A stretch of DNA of 62,139 nucleotides from positions 1 through 62,139 of the forward strand of contig CAKPHD010000003.1 in NCBI GenBank assembly GCA_934155625.1, written 5' to 3'. A program made the translations under genes and the position numbers. Positions 1-8,127 of the stretch are shown here, piece after piece; position 1 is the first letter of the stretch; each line of letters begins with the position of its first letter. Under the pieces are notes generated by a model. It searched no databases. It saw only the letters and a program-made list of their open reading frames with translations, and was not told the DNA's origin. This DNA is from an uncultured Clostridia bacterium (GTDB lineage Bacteria > Bacillota > Clostridia > TANB77 > CAG-508).

Positions 1-305
1 GCTTTTAAACTTGCATCTCTCATCATTTTGTCTTTATTTGTTTTTGCTTTTCTTATTTGTCCTTCTAATATATCTATATATTTATCTATTGATGAATATA
101 GATCTTTATCTTCTGTTACAGCTCTAAACATTTCTCCGTTTGCTGATACTTTAATTTCTGCAATTTGTACATTTTTTTCTACTTTTAACATTACATCTGC
201 TTCAGCATCATCAAAATATTTTGCTACTCTTTCCATTTTTCTCTCTACATAATCGTTTATTGCTTCTGTTACCTTTAGTTCCTTTCCTGTTATTTTTATT
301 TGCAT
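1..305 (-). CDS. hpf: Ribosome hibernation promoting factor (HPF/RaiA family), 3' end outside window
   Basis: Reading the minus strand from ATG at 305 gives about 101 residues beginning MQIKITGKELKVTEAINDYV, which runs off the window edge without a stop. This is the S30AE domain of the HPF/RaiA/YfiA family: the opening MxIxITGKxLxVTxAIxDYVExK and the DKDLYSSIDKYIDILEGQIR segment are diagnostic. Family members bind the small ribosomal subunit in stationary phase and block or dimerise ribosomes. The start is supported by a GAGGAGAG Shine-Dalgarno 5-6 bases upstream and a good promoter at 349-377. Because the C-terminus is missing I cannot say whether this is the long (dimerising) or short form; Clostridia normally have the long form. 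It is divergent from mutS2. Confidence 0.93.
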   Translation of the reverse strand, partial: MQIKITGKELKVTEAINDYVERKMERVAKYFDDAEADVMLKVEKNVQIAEIKVSANGEMFRAVTEDKDLYSSIDKYIDILEGQIRKAKTNKDKMMRDASLK

Positions 306-348
306 AAAAATCTCTCCTCTCTTCGTTATATTTTTTTAGTATATCTTC

Positions 349-377
349 ATTATACCTTTTATTACTATTTTTGGCAA
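349..377 (-). promoter_or_regulatory. SigA-type promoter of hpf
   Basis: On the minus strand TTGCCA (372-377) and TATAAT (349-354) are separated by exactly 17 bases, 44 bases before the hpf start codon. A perfect -10 at the right distance makes this the likely vegetative promoter. Confidence 0.65.
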
Positions 378-460
378 GGTTTTGTTGAAATTTTCTCATT
401 TTTGTGACATAATAGTAGTGCTATAAAGCTGAATTTATGCTTTAGGAAGGAATGAAAAAA

Positions 461-2869
461 ATGAACAACAATCTAAAAAAATTAGAATTTGATAAAATAT
501 TAGAAAACATATCAAACTATTGTAAAACATATATTGGGAAAAAATATGCAGAAGAATTGCGTCCATCACAAGACAAAGCAGAAGTACAAAAGACACTAGC
601 CGAAACAAGTCAAGGAGTAATTTTAATGCAAAGAAACAGCACACCACCACTTGGAGAAATCGCTGACATCACAGTATATTTAAAAACATTAGAAGGCTGT
701 GGTTCACTTAGCATAAAAGCATTATTAGAACTTCAAAACATTTTGCAAATGTCAGCAGACTTAAAAGAATATCTTTCAAAAGACTTTCTTACAACATCAG
801 ACTTCTCTGCCATCGAACCATACTTTGCAAAATTATATGTTAATCCAAGTATAGTCGCTACTTTTGCAAAATCAATTGTTGATGAAGATACAATCGCAGA
901 CATTGCCTCTTCTAAATTACAAGACATTCGTAGAAGAGAACGTAAAATCGAACAAGATATTCGTTCTAAATTAAATACCATTTTGCATTCTTCTACATAT
1001 TCAAAATACATGAGAGAAAATCTTGTAACTATTCGTAATGGTCGTTTTGTAATCCCTGTAAAAGAAGAATACCGCAGTTGTGTAAAAGGATTTGTTCATG
1101 ACATGTCAAGCAGTGGTTCAACTGTGTTTATCGAACCATTAGCTGTATTCGATTTTAATAATGAACTTTCTAATTTACACATAGAAGAAGAACTTGAAAT
1201 TGAAAGAATTTTACAAAACTTAAGTGGCTTGCTATTCCCTTATACAAAAGAGCTAGAAAGTAATGCCAATTTAATTGGAAAACTTGATTTTATATTTGCA
1301 AAAGCTCACTATTCGTTAGAATTGCACTGCACCACTCCAGAAATAAATAATAATAAACAAATTATTTTGAATAATGCACGTCATCCTTTAATTGACCAAG
1401 ACAAAGTTGTACCGATTTCTTTAGAACTAGGCACTGACTTTTCAAGTTTGATTATTACAGGTCCAAACACTGGTGGAAAAACTGTATCTTTAAAAACAAT
1501 TGGCCTTTTATCAGTCATGGCATGTAGTGGTTTAAATATACCTGCAGATGAACATTCTAGCCTCTATGTATTCGATAGTATCTTCGCTGACATTGGTGAT
1601 GAGCAAAGTATTACTGAATCTTTAAGTACATTTTCATCTCACATCAGTAATATTGTAAAAATCACTCAGACAGCCACTGCAGACAGCTTAATTCTTGTTG
1701 ACGAATTAGGTTCTGGTACAGATCCACTTGAAGGTGCACATCTTGCAATCAGCATTTTGCAATACTTTACAGAGCTTGGTTGCCTTACTGTTGCAACATC
1801 ACATTATCAAGAATTGAAAAAATATGCTTTGGTTACACCTGGCTTCAAAAACGCCAGTGTAGAGTTTGATATAGAAAATCTAAAACCTACTTATCGCTTG
1901 CTAATTGGTATCCCTGGAAAAAGTAATGCTTTTGCAATAAGTAGAAAATTAGGATTAAATGAAACTATTATAGATCGTGCCTCTTCTATGATTGACAAAG
2001 AAACTGTTAATCTTGAAGATTTACTTAAAAATATTTATGATGAAAAATCTAAAATTGAAGATGAAAAACGACGTACTTCTATTGCTTTAAACGAAGCTGA
2101 AGAATTGCGTAAATCTTTAAAGAATCAGCATTTTGATGTTTCTAGCAAAGAAAAAGAATTAATTGCTAATGCTAAGCAAGAGGCTAAACAGATTTTAATT
2201 GACGCAAAAGAAACTGCCAATTCTATCATTAAAGATATGGACCATACTAATTCTGCATCAAAAGCCAATAAACTTAGAAATAAATTGAATGACGAAATAT
2301 CTTCACTTTCTGGCTCTGGCTTGAGTAACGCTGGTAATATCGAACTATCTGATAATTTACTTCCACCTATTGAACGTGAAGATATAAAACCAGGCTTGAA
2401 TGTATATGTAAATACTTTAGGTACGGATGCTATTGTTGTTTCTAATATTTCTAAAGATGACACCGTTCAGGTTCAAGTTGGTATAATGAAAATGAAAGTT
2501 GATATAAAAAATTTGTATCAAGCTAAGTCCAGTGGACATTCTTCAAGTACTGCTCACGGAAAAACTAGTATTGGAAGCTCTAACAAAGTGCTTGGTAGTG
2601 CAAATTTTAAAGCTCAAACCGTAAAACCAGAAATTAATGTTTTAGGCTTAACTGTTGATGAAGCTGTTCCAATTATAGACAAATATATTGATGATTGTTT
2701 TATGGCTAAATTATCACCTATTCGTATAATACACGGAAAAGGCACTGGAGCCTTACGTAAAGGAATACAACGTTATTTAAAAACAAATAAGTTTGTTGAT
2801 TCTTTCCGCCCTGGTACTTTTGGCGAAGGTGAAATGGGCGTTACTGTAGTTAACTTGAAAATTAAATAA
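461..2869 (+). CDS. mutS2: Endonuclease MutS2
   Basis: About 802 residues, close to the usual 780-800 for MutS2. The MutS-type ATPase has a Walker A GPNTGGKT near residue 334 and the Walker B/D-loop region ILVDELGSGTDP followed by ATSHYQELK. A long charged coiled coil follows (about residues 500-610), then a C-terminal Smr nuclease domain (INVLGLTVDEA ... HGKGTGALRKGIQ). MutS2 lacks the mismatch-recognition domain of MutS; in Firmicutes it acts in recombination suppression and in rescue of collided ribosomes, where the Smr domain is important. Two ATGs compete: 452 lies one base after AGGAAGG, while 461 sits 10 bases from it, so 461 is preferred. The gene is followed by a 35-bp perfect hairpin of the GGGACCGGTTCT repeat family that separates it from convergent spoVT. 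Confidence 0.97.
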   Translation: MNNNLKKLEFDKILENISNYCKTYIGKKYAEELRPSQDKAEVQKTLAETSQGVILMQRNSTPPLGEIADITVYLKTLEGCGSLSIKALLELQNILQMSADLKEYLSKDFLTTSDFSAIEPYFAKLYVNPSIVATFAKSIVDEDTIADIASSKLQDIRRRERKIEQDIRSKLNTILHSSTYSKYMRENLVTIRNGRFVIPVKEEYRSCVKGFVHDMSSSGSTVFIEPLAVFDFNNELSNLHIEEELEIERILQNLSGLLFPYTKELESNANLIGKLDFIFAKAHYSLELHCTTPEINNNKQIILNNARHPLIDQDKVVPISLELGTDFSSLIITGPNTGGKTVSLKTIGLLSVMACSGLNIPADEHSSLYVFDSIFADIGDEQSITESLSTFSSHISNIVKITQTATADSLILVDELGSGTDPLEGAHLAISILQYFTELGCLTVATSHYQELKKYALVTPGFKNASVEFDIENLKPTYRLLIGIPGKSNAFAISRKLGLNETIIDRASSMIDKETVNLEDLLKNIYDEKSKIEDEKRRTSIALNEAEELRKSLKNQHFDVSSKEKELIANAKQEAKQILIDAKETANSIIKDMDHTNSASKANKLRNKLNDEISSLSGSGLSNAGNIELSDNLLPPIEREDIKPGLNVYVNTLGTDAIVVSNISKDDTVQVQVGIMKMKVDIKNLYQAKSSGHSSSTAHGKTSIGSSNKVLGSANFKAQTVKPEINVLGLTVDEAVPIIDKYIDDCFMAKLSPIRIIHGKGTGALRKGIQRYLKTNKFVDSFRPGTFGEGEMGVTVVNLKIK

Positions 2870-2871
2870 GT

Positions 2872-2946
2872 GGTACGGATGGGACCGGTTCTTAAAAGTA
2901 CACTTTTATGTAAAGTGTACTTTTAAGAACCGGTCCCATCCGTACC
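2872..2946. repeat. GGGACCGGTTCT repeat, locus 1: perfect 35-bp inverted repeat
   Basis: The left arm 2872-2906 and right arm 2912-2946 are perfect reverse complements with a 5-base loop (TATGT). Each arm carries one core (2881-2892 and 2926-2937). It lies between convergent mutS2 and spoVT and is followed by a T-run on the plus strand, so it may also act as a terminator. It is the longest perfect palindrome in the repeat family. Confidence 0.95.
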
Positions 2947-2968
2947 TTTTTTTGCAAAATATATAAAT

Positions 2969-3523
2969 TTATATTTCCATTTGACTTCCCAAAAAACTTG
3001 CAGCTGACTGAGCAACCTTTTTTTCGACTTCATTCATTTTTGTATTTGATTCTTTAGACAATAAAATTACTGTTCCAATTGTATCCCCATTTGAAATTAT
3101 TGGGTATACTACTTGTGCATTATATTTTCTTTCATTATTATCATTTTTTGTTATAGGAACTGCAACATCACTATTTTCTTTACTTGTATATATTTCTTTA
3201 TCTTCCATTAATTGTTCTAGCTCTTCACTTACATTTTGCTCTAAAAATTCCTTTTTAGGTCCACCAGACATTGCTATTACTGTGTCTTTATCTGTTATGC
3301 ATGCTATGTGTCCAGTTGTTTTTGATAATGTTTCTGCATATCCTGATGCAAATTCTGATAGTTCACCTATTGGTGAATATTTCTTTAATATTACTTGGCC
3401 TTCTCTATCTGTAAATATTTCTAAAGGCTCGCCTTCTTTTATACGCAATGTTTTTCTTATTTCTTTTGGTATTACTACTCTACCTAAATCATCTATTCTT
3501 CTTACAACTCCTGTTGCTTTCAT
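2969..3523 (-). CDS. spoVT: Stage V sporulation protein T (AbrB/SpoVT-type transcription factor)
   Basis: 184 residues, the usual SpoVT size. The N-terminal swapped-hairpin AbrB DNA-binding domain (residues 1-50, with GVVRRIDDLGRVVIPKEIRKTL and LRIKEGEPLEIF) is almost canonical, and the C-terminal 130 residues form the GAF-like regulatory domain of SpoVT rather than the short tail of AbrB. In Bacillus SpoVT acts in the forespore, modulating sigma-G genes and spore coat and germination properties. GGAGGAAG precedes the ATG. Together with cotJABC and ytvI it marks the organism as a spore former. It is convergent with mutS2 and divergent from ssrA. Confidence 0.95.
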   Translation of the reverse strand: MKATGVVRRIDDLGRVVIPKEIRKTLRIKEGEPLEIFTDREGQVILKKYSPIGELSEFASGYAETLSKTTGHIACITDKDTVIAMSGGPKKEFLEQNVSEELEQLMEDKEIYTSKENSDVAVPITKNDNNERKYNAQVVYPIISNGDTIGTVILLSKESNTKMNEVEKKVAQSAASFLGSQMEI

Positions 3524-3618
3524 AATCTTCCTCCTTTTTGTTTTTTAAGTATATTCTTATTATGACAAAAAAGGAAAAAAATATACATTTGCATTTTAAT
3601 TTTTCAATTTAAAAAAAC

Positions 3619-3647
3619 TTGAATTTAATTTCAAAATATATTATAAT
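3619..3647 (+). promoter_or_regulatory. SigA-type promoter of ssrA (tmRNA)
   Basis: TTGAAT (3619-3624), 17-base spacer, TATAAT (3642-3647). The mature tmRNA 5' end starts 18 bases after the -10 box, consistent with a short precursor trimmed by RNase P. Confidence 0.65.
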
Positions 3648-3665
3648 AATTATTGTATTTTATAT

Positions 3666-4019
3666 GGGGATGTAATGGTTTCGACATTGCATTGGAAACA
3701 CAGATAGCGAGTAGTGGATTCTCGTTTGCCACTTTAAAAAACGAGAAAACTAAATATAAACGCTGATAATACAGAATTAGCATTTGCTGCCTAATTGCAG
3801 CATCGCCTATTAAAATATCCCCACATATTTTAATTTGGTGTCATTTTAGTGGGAAACAAAGCTGTTTTTTCTGCAAAAACAGTGGGTAACTTCGCAGATA
3901 TATCTATCAATCGTTTGTTTATTAATGCTTGTTAGATGAATTTTAATAATAAACTGCACTCGGAGAAGTTTGTGTGGATGGTGTTATGGACAGGGGTTCG
4001 ACTCCCCTCATCTCCACCA
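3666..4019 (+). ncRNA. ssrA: Transfer-messenger RNA (tmRNA)
   Basis: The 5' GGGGATG pairs with CATCTCC before the encoded CCA at 4017-4019, forming the tRNA-like acceptor. The 5' segment GTAATGGTTTCGAC and the T-arm CAGGGGTTCGACTCCCCTC are typical of tmRNA. The tag reading frame ends ...NADNTELAFAA then TAA (about 3760-3795); the resume codon is probably the AAC or GCT at its beginning, giving a 10-11 residue tag ending in LAFAA, a variant of the ClpXP/ClpAP degron. Length is about 354 nt, normal for a one-piece tmRNA. With SmpB it rescues stalled ribosomes. ClpX and ClpP, which would degrade tagged proteins, are encoded at 37.6-39.6 kb. Confidence 0.96.
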
Positions 4020-4033
4020 AAAGTTAAAACCAT

Positions 4034-4065
4034 AAAGCGAATGAGATAGAATACTCATTCGCTTT
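4034..4065. terminator. Intrinsic terminator after tmRNA
   Basis: AAAGCGAATGAG and CTCATTCGCTTT form a perfect 12-bp stem with an 8-base loop, 14 bases after the tmRNA CCA. It lies between ssrA and the convergent gene ending at 4082 and could serve both. Confidence 0.8.
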
Positions 4066-4081
4066 GTAGTAAAATAGATTA

Positions 4082-5123
4082 TTAATTACTTTTTTGAATT
4101 GATGTAACTTTATCATTTTCAAAATAAATATATCGCTCATTACCATAAACCCATTGTTCATATGTACCAGATTTAGTTTCAGTAATATTCTTTTTCTTAG
4201 GACTACCCCAAGCTCCTTTTAAAACCTCTTCTTTTGTCATTCCTATAGATGGTTCCTTAGATTTCTCTTCTTTTTCCTTTTCTGCTGCAGCTAATTCATG
4301 TTCTCTTTTGTCTTCATAATAAATTTTTAAATATTCTTGCATAAATACTAAAAAGTCCTTGTTTTCTTCCATAGTTTTATTAACACTATCTATATCAAGT
4401 AAAACATATTTTTCATTATTGTAATAGTCTCTTGATACATTCTCCCATATACCATTATCACTAGCCGTATCATTTATTCCTCTTTTTCTATAATAATCAT
4501 CATTCTTTCCAAAAAAATAATTTGTTGCATTATGATTTTCTTTATTATTTTTATCAAGCCAAAAATTCATCTCAATTCCAGCATCTTGATAATATTTTAA
4601 ATTAGACAAAATAACTATCTTTCTATGTTTTTGAGGATTGATATTGTTTTCACCAGCACCTACTATCCAAGCTTTTTCTATCGGTTTTTCTAATGAAATA
4701 TAGTTTCCTCCATCAGCCCAATAATACATTAAACCATTCAAAATATCTTTTGAAGTTTGTTCAAGTGAATCATAATTTATTTTGTTATATTCTTCTTGAA
4801 ATTTTTCAAAGAATAAATTATTATGTACTTCTTTTGATGTTGTTTCTTCTGAAATTTTAAAATCATCAGATAAGTTTTTATAATATGTATCTAATGTTCC
4901 TGTTGTTCCTCCGCGAAGAATATAAATATATCATATTATTAGAAATTTTGGAATTCAAACAATCATCTTGCCAAGTTTTTGATATAGATGATATAGAATC
5001 ATTGCTTTGTTCATCATTTTTTATGTTTTTAGAATTGTTTTTATACAATAAACTTGCTATTATTATAATAGTTATTATTGCGATAAAAACAAAAATAGTA
5101 ACTTTTAAAGTTTTCTTGTTCAT
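4082..5123 (-). pseudogene. Membrane-anchored hypothetical protein, split by one frameshift
   Basis: Two reading frames join into one protein. The first (from ATG 5123) gives MNKKTLKVTIFVFIAIITII, a single N-terminal membrane anchor with a polar linker, and stops at 4878. The second frame, open from about 4930, continues GGTTGTLDTYYKN... through to 4082. The 1042-base span is 3n+1, so removing one base (a C in TCGCGGAGG near 4913) restores 346 codons. The C-terminal 55 residues (IGMTKEEVLKGAWGSPKKKN ... EQWVYG ... YIYFENDKVTSIQ) match the small conserved outfacing domain resembling SmpA/BamE that recurs at the C-terminus of Firmicutes lipoproteins and anchored proteins. Function unknown. AAGGAGCGAG precedes the start. 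It may be a real pseudogene or a sequence error; see findings. Confidence 0.7.
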
Positions 5124-5138
5124 TTTAAATCTCGCTCC

Positions 5139-5984
5139 TTAAAAAAAGCTGTCCTTACCGAACTTTATAAAAGTATTCGCACTACTTATTGAATTTTTTA
5201 TAGCATTTATTTGTTTATCCCTTTCAATTGAACTTTTTATCCCAAATATCAAAACAATTACTATAACACTTATTAAACCTATCGCAAAAATTCTTGCTAT
5301 TTTTTTATTTTTCTTAACTTTTTCATCATAGTCTTTTTCCATTTTTAAATCAATAGCATCATCTACACCTTCAGAAATTTTATCACTTATTTCTTTATAC
5401 TTTTTAGTTGTTTGTTCATCACCAAATTTTATAATACAATCAAAGTATTGGTTATCTTCTAATTTGCTCTCTAAACTAATACATTTTTCAATCAATTCAT
5501 CATCATTTGAAGCTTTATAATCTATATATAATTTCATTATGTACAACTTTACTTCCTCTTGAGTTAATTCTACAGGTCTTGCTTCAATAATTTGTTCCAT
5601 ATAAAGCTCTGCGCTTAAATAATCTCGATTTTTAATGTAATTTTCGATCTTCTTTATTATTTCATCTTTTGGCGTTGTTGTAAAATAGTTGTTTTTCTTT
5701 TTTTGTTCAATATCTTTTATTACATTTAAATCTTCTTTTGTTATTTTAATTGTATCTCTAGAATTACAATGTGGGCATTTAACATAATCCACAATTTTAC
5801 TTGAAGCATTATTAGCTATTTTATTTTGTTCATATGCATCATACCTTGTTCCTCCAATAGCATTAGCAACTGTACCAATAGCAGCAATTCCAGCCGTTAG
5901 AGCTTCTCTTGTACTAGCCTTTACATCCTCATCTGTATAACACCAAATATGTCCACAAACGTTACACTTTCTCATATATTCCAT
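5139..5984 (-). CDS. Zinc-ribbon membrane protein, function unknown
   Basis: 281 residues. The N-terminus has CNVCGHIW (Cys7, Cys10) and, about 60 residues later, VKCPHCNSRD, so the four cysteines could make one zinc ribbon with a Gly/Ala-rich insert between the two halves. A helical, charged middle follows (about 85-225), then a single hydrophobic segment near residues 228-247 (IFAIGLISVIVIVLIFGI) and a short tail. The topology suggests a cytoplasmic zinc-ribbon sensor tethered to the membrane. GGGGGAAT precedes the start. The downstream gene (frameshifted anchored protein) begins 15 bases after its stop, so they are probably cotranscribed. I do not recognise a named family beyond zinc-ribbon. 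Confidence 0.75.
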   Translation of the reverse strand: MEYMRKCNVCGHIWCYTDEDVKASTREALTAGIAAIGTVANAIGGTRYDAYEQNKIANNASSKIVDYVKCPHCNSRDTIKITKEDLNVIKDIEQKKKNNYFTTTPKDEIIKKIENYIKNRDYLSAELYMEQIIEARPVELTQEEVKLYIMKLYIDYKASNDDELIEKCISLESKLEDNQYFDCIIKFGDEQTTKKYKEISDKISEGVDDAIDLKMEKDYDEKVKKNKKIARIFAIGLISVIVIVLIFGIKSSIERDKQINAIKNSISSANTFIKFGKDSFF

Positions 5985-6014
5985 TTCTATTCCCCCTTAT
6001 TTTCAATAATAGAT

Positions 6015-6476
6015 TTAATATATTACTCCATTTTCCCTTTTATATTCTTCAAAAGCATGTATACATTCATCTCTATCCATTTGCTTTAAATTAATCAAAT
6101 CTTTATTTTCACCCTTTAAATATTGATATATAATGTCATCTCTAAAACCGATACTTCCTGCATCTTCCTTTGTGCAACCATAATATACTGTTTTAATATT
6201 TGCCCAAATTATTGCGGACAAACACATTGGACATGGTTCACATGAAGTGTATAATATATAACCTGATAAATCATAAGTTTTTAGCTTTTCACAAGCTGTT
6301 CTTATTGCAACTACTTCTGCATGAGCTGTCGGATCATTACTACATAATACTCTATTATTTCCTTCTGCTATAATATTACCTTCCTTGTCAGTTATTACTG
6401 CTCCAAAAGGTCCACCTTCTTTGTTTTTGAATCCTTGTATTGATTTGTTTTTGGCTATTTCCATATATTTGTTCAT
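6015..6476 (-). CDS. guaD: Guanine deaminase / nucleoside deaminase (CDA fold)
   Basis: 153 residues. The zinc ligands and catalytic Glu of the cytidine-deaminase superfamily are intact: HAE at 52-54 and PCPMC with Cys82 and Cys85. The whole N-terminal half (GGPFGAVITDKEGNIIAEGNN, SNDPTAHAEVVAIRTAC, LYTSCEPCPMCLSAI) parallels the small Bacillus guanine deaminase GuaD, which converts guanine to xanthine in purine salvage. The tRNA adenosine deaminase TadA is the main alternative, but the SNDPTAHAE context and the C-terminal FEEYKRENGVIY favour GuaD. AGGAGG lies 11 bases before ATG. A repeat-family locus separates it from the dnaB-like gene upstream. Confidence 0.88.
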   Translation of the reverse strand: MNKYMEIAKNKSIQGFKNKEGGPFGAVITDKEGNIIAEGNNRVLCSNDPTAHAEVVAIRTACEKLKTYDLSGYILYTSCEPCPMCLSAIIWANIKTVYYGCTKEDAGSIGFRDDIIYQYLKGENKDLINLKQMDRDECIHAFEEYKRENGVIY

Positions 6477-6504
6477 AATATCGCTATCCTCCTTATTTTC
6501 TAAA

Positions 6505-6567
6505 AGGTACCGTTGGGACCGGTTCTTAAAAGTACCATTTTTTATTGGAACTTTTTGGACCGGTTCT
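6505..6567. repeat. GGGACCGGTTCT repeat, locus 2: two direct copies
   Basis: Core copies at 6515-6526 and 6556-6567 (the second has T for the first G) lie in the same orientation, between guaD and the dnaB-like gene. The first has the family flanks GGTACCGTT before and TTAAAAGTACC after the core. Confidence 0.85.
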
Positions 6568-6621
6568 CTGCTGTCTCTTTTGACTTATTTTATACTATAT
6601 TATAATAATATTCAAGTATTA

Positions 6622-7932
6622 TTAATATTTATCTCTTACATATAATTGTATTCTTTGTCCTTTTTTTATAACATATGGTTCAGTATATCCTCTTTCATCT
6701 TTTTCCAAAACAATATCATCAACATCCAAAAAATTTTCTGGAACTATTCCAAAAGTTTCCCAAAAATTAATTGCAATAACTTTATTTTCTTGTGTTAAAG
6801 CTGTTATAGAAAACTCATTATTAATTATCTTTTTATATGATTCATTTTTATTATGTAAATAAAAGTCAAAATTGTTCCATTCTTCTATATTTTTCATTGG
6901 AACAATGGTATTATCTAATTTTATTTTATACATATTCTCAATTTCGCACAATCCAAACAATCTATCTATTTTAGTGTCTCTTAAAATTCCATTACTGTAC
7001 ATATCTCCATTATTTAACACAACATATATTTCATCATTCCAACAGCTTTTTTCCAATTGTTTTACATCTTTTATATTAATTCCATCTAATACATTAGTAT
7101 AATCTTTTAAACATCTTAATTTTTGTTTTAAACTAATTTCTTCTATCTCAAGATATTCATCTTCCTCATCACACTTTTTTAAACTTACAAATTTCAAATA
7201 TTTTTTTATGAATAACAACTCTACTATATTTTGATTTTCTTGCATACTTTTTGCCACTATAACTTCTGCAATATCTTTTTTATAACTTTCTGTATTGTAA
7301 TAATCATCTCTATACAATAGCATTATTATATCTGCCTCTTCTACAACAACACTATACAAATCAGTCAGTTTAGGCCTAGCTTCTTCTTTTAGATAAAACC
7401 TTACATCTGGCTTATTTGATAGTTGTGATGTTACTATTATTGGAATTTCTATTTCTTTAGAAAGTGTTTTTAATTTTTTAGTAATTTCTATAATTTTTAG
7501 CTCTTGTATATCATAATTATTATCACTTCTTATTAATTCTAGTGAATCTATTAATATTAATTTTATATTCTTTTCCTTTTTTAAATTTATGCACTCTTCA
7601 CGTATCTTGTTTATTGAAATTGCAGGTGTATCATCTATATATATACCTTTTTCAGAAAAGTCTTCATCTTCAATTGTTTCTGTTATCACTTTGTCAATAT
7701 CTACGTCATTTTTACTACATAATATCCTTTTAATTAAATGTTTTTTTGACATTTCAAGACTAAATATCGCTACTGATAATTTTTGCCTTATTGCTACATT
7801 TGTAGCAATATTTAATGCAAATGCTGTTTTTCCCATTGAAGGTCTTGAAGCTATTACTATTAAATTAGCTTTATTTATTCCTTGAATTGCGTCATCCAAT
7901 TTGTTAAAACCTGTAAAAATATTTGTTTCCAT
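6622..7932 (-). CDS. DnaB-type helicase-domain ATPase with unrelated C-terminal half
   Basis: 436 residues. Residues 1-255 match the RecA-like C-terminal domain of replicative helicase DnaB: GFNKLDDAIQGI, Walker A SRPSMGKT (29-36), IFSLEMSK, Walker B LILIDS (Asp129), and ELLFIKKYLKFV near the end. The N-terminal primase-interaction domain of true DnaB is absent; the protein begins directly at the linker/RecA fold. The last 180 residues contain repeated motifs such as NGDMYSNGILRDTKI and YTEPYVIKKGQRIQLYV; I do not recognise them. It is therefore unlikely to be the replicative helicase and more likely an accessory or element-derived ATPase. AGGAGGAATAGACA precedes the ATG. It is flanked by repeat loci 2 and 3. 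Confidence 0.82.
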   Translation of the reverse strand: METNIFTGFNKLDDAIQGINKANLIVIASRPSMGKTAFALNIATNVAIRQKLSVAIFSLEMSKKHLIKRILCSKNDVDIDKVITETIEDEDFSEKGIYIDDTPAISINKIREECINLKKEKNIKLILIDSLELIRSDNNYDIQELKIIEITKKLKTLSKEIEIPIIVTSQLSNKPDVRFYLKEEARPKLTDLYSVVVEEADIIMLLYRDDYYNTESYKKDIAEVIVAKSMQENQNIVELLFIKKYLKFVSLKKCDEEDEYLEIEEISLKQKLRCLKDYTNVLDGINIKDVKQLEKSCWNDEIYVVLNNGDMYSNGILRDTKIDRLFGLCEIENMYKIKLDNTIVPMKNIEEWNNFDFYLHNKNESYKKIINNEFSITALTQENKVIAINFWETFGIVPENFLDVDDIVLEKDERGYTEPYVIKKGQRIQLYVRDKY

Positions 7933-8021
7933 TGTCTATTCCTCCTAAAATTTTTATAATTATATTTTAATATTGTAATTATAATAATTTTTTTGGCAAT
8001 ATTACTGGTCAATTATTGTCG

Positions 8022-8055
8022 AACGGGACGGATGGGACCGGTTCTCATCCGTTCC
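8022..8055. repeat. GGGACCGGTTCT repeat, locus 3: single palindromic copy
   Basis: Core at 8034-8045, flanked by CGGATG and CATCCG, giving a 23-base near-palindrome (8029-8051) centred on ACCGGT. It sits in the divergent spacer between the dnaB-like gene and the M14 peptidase remnant. Confidence 0.85.
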
Positions 8056-8127
8056 ACTTTTTATTTTTGCAGCATATAATATTAAAATATTATGGTATTT
8101 TTACAAATGCCAAGAAATGAGGTTTTT

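Noticed and set aside
4033..4066. Attachment site of an integrated element at the tmRNA 3' end
   Set aside because: No repeat of the tmRNA 3' end is found downstream and no integrase is present; the hairpin is a terminator.
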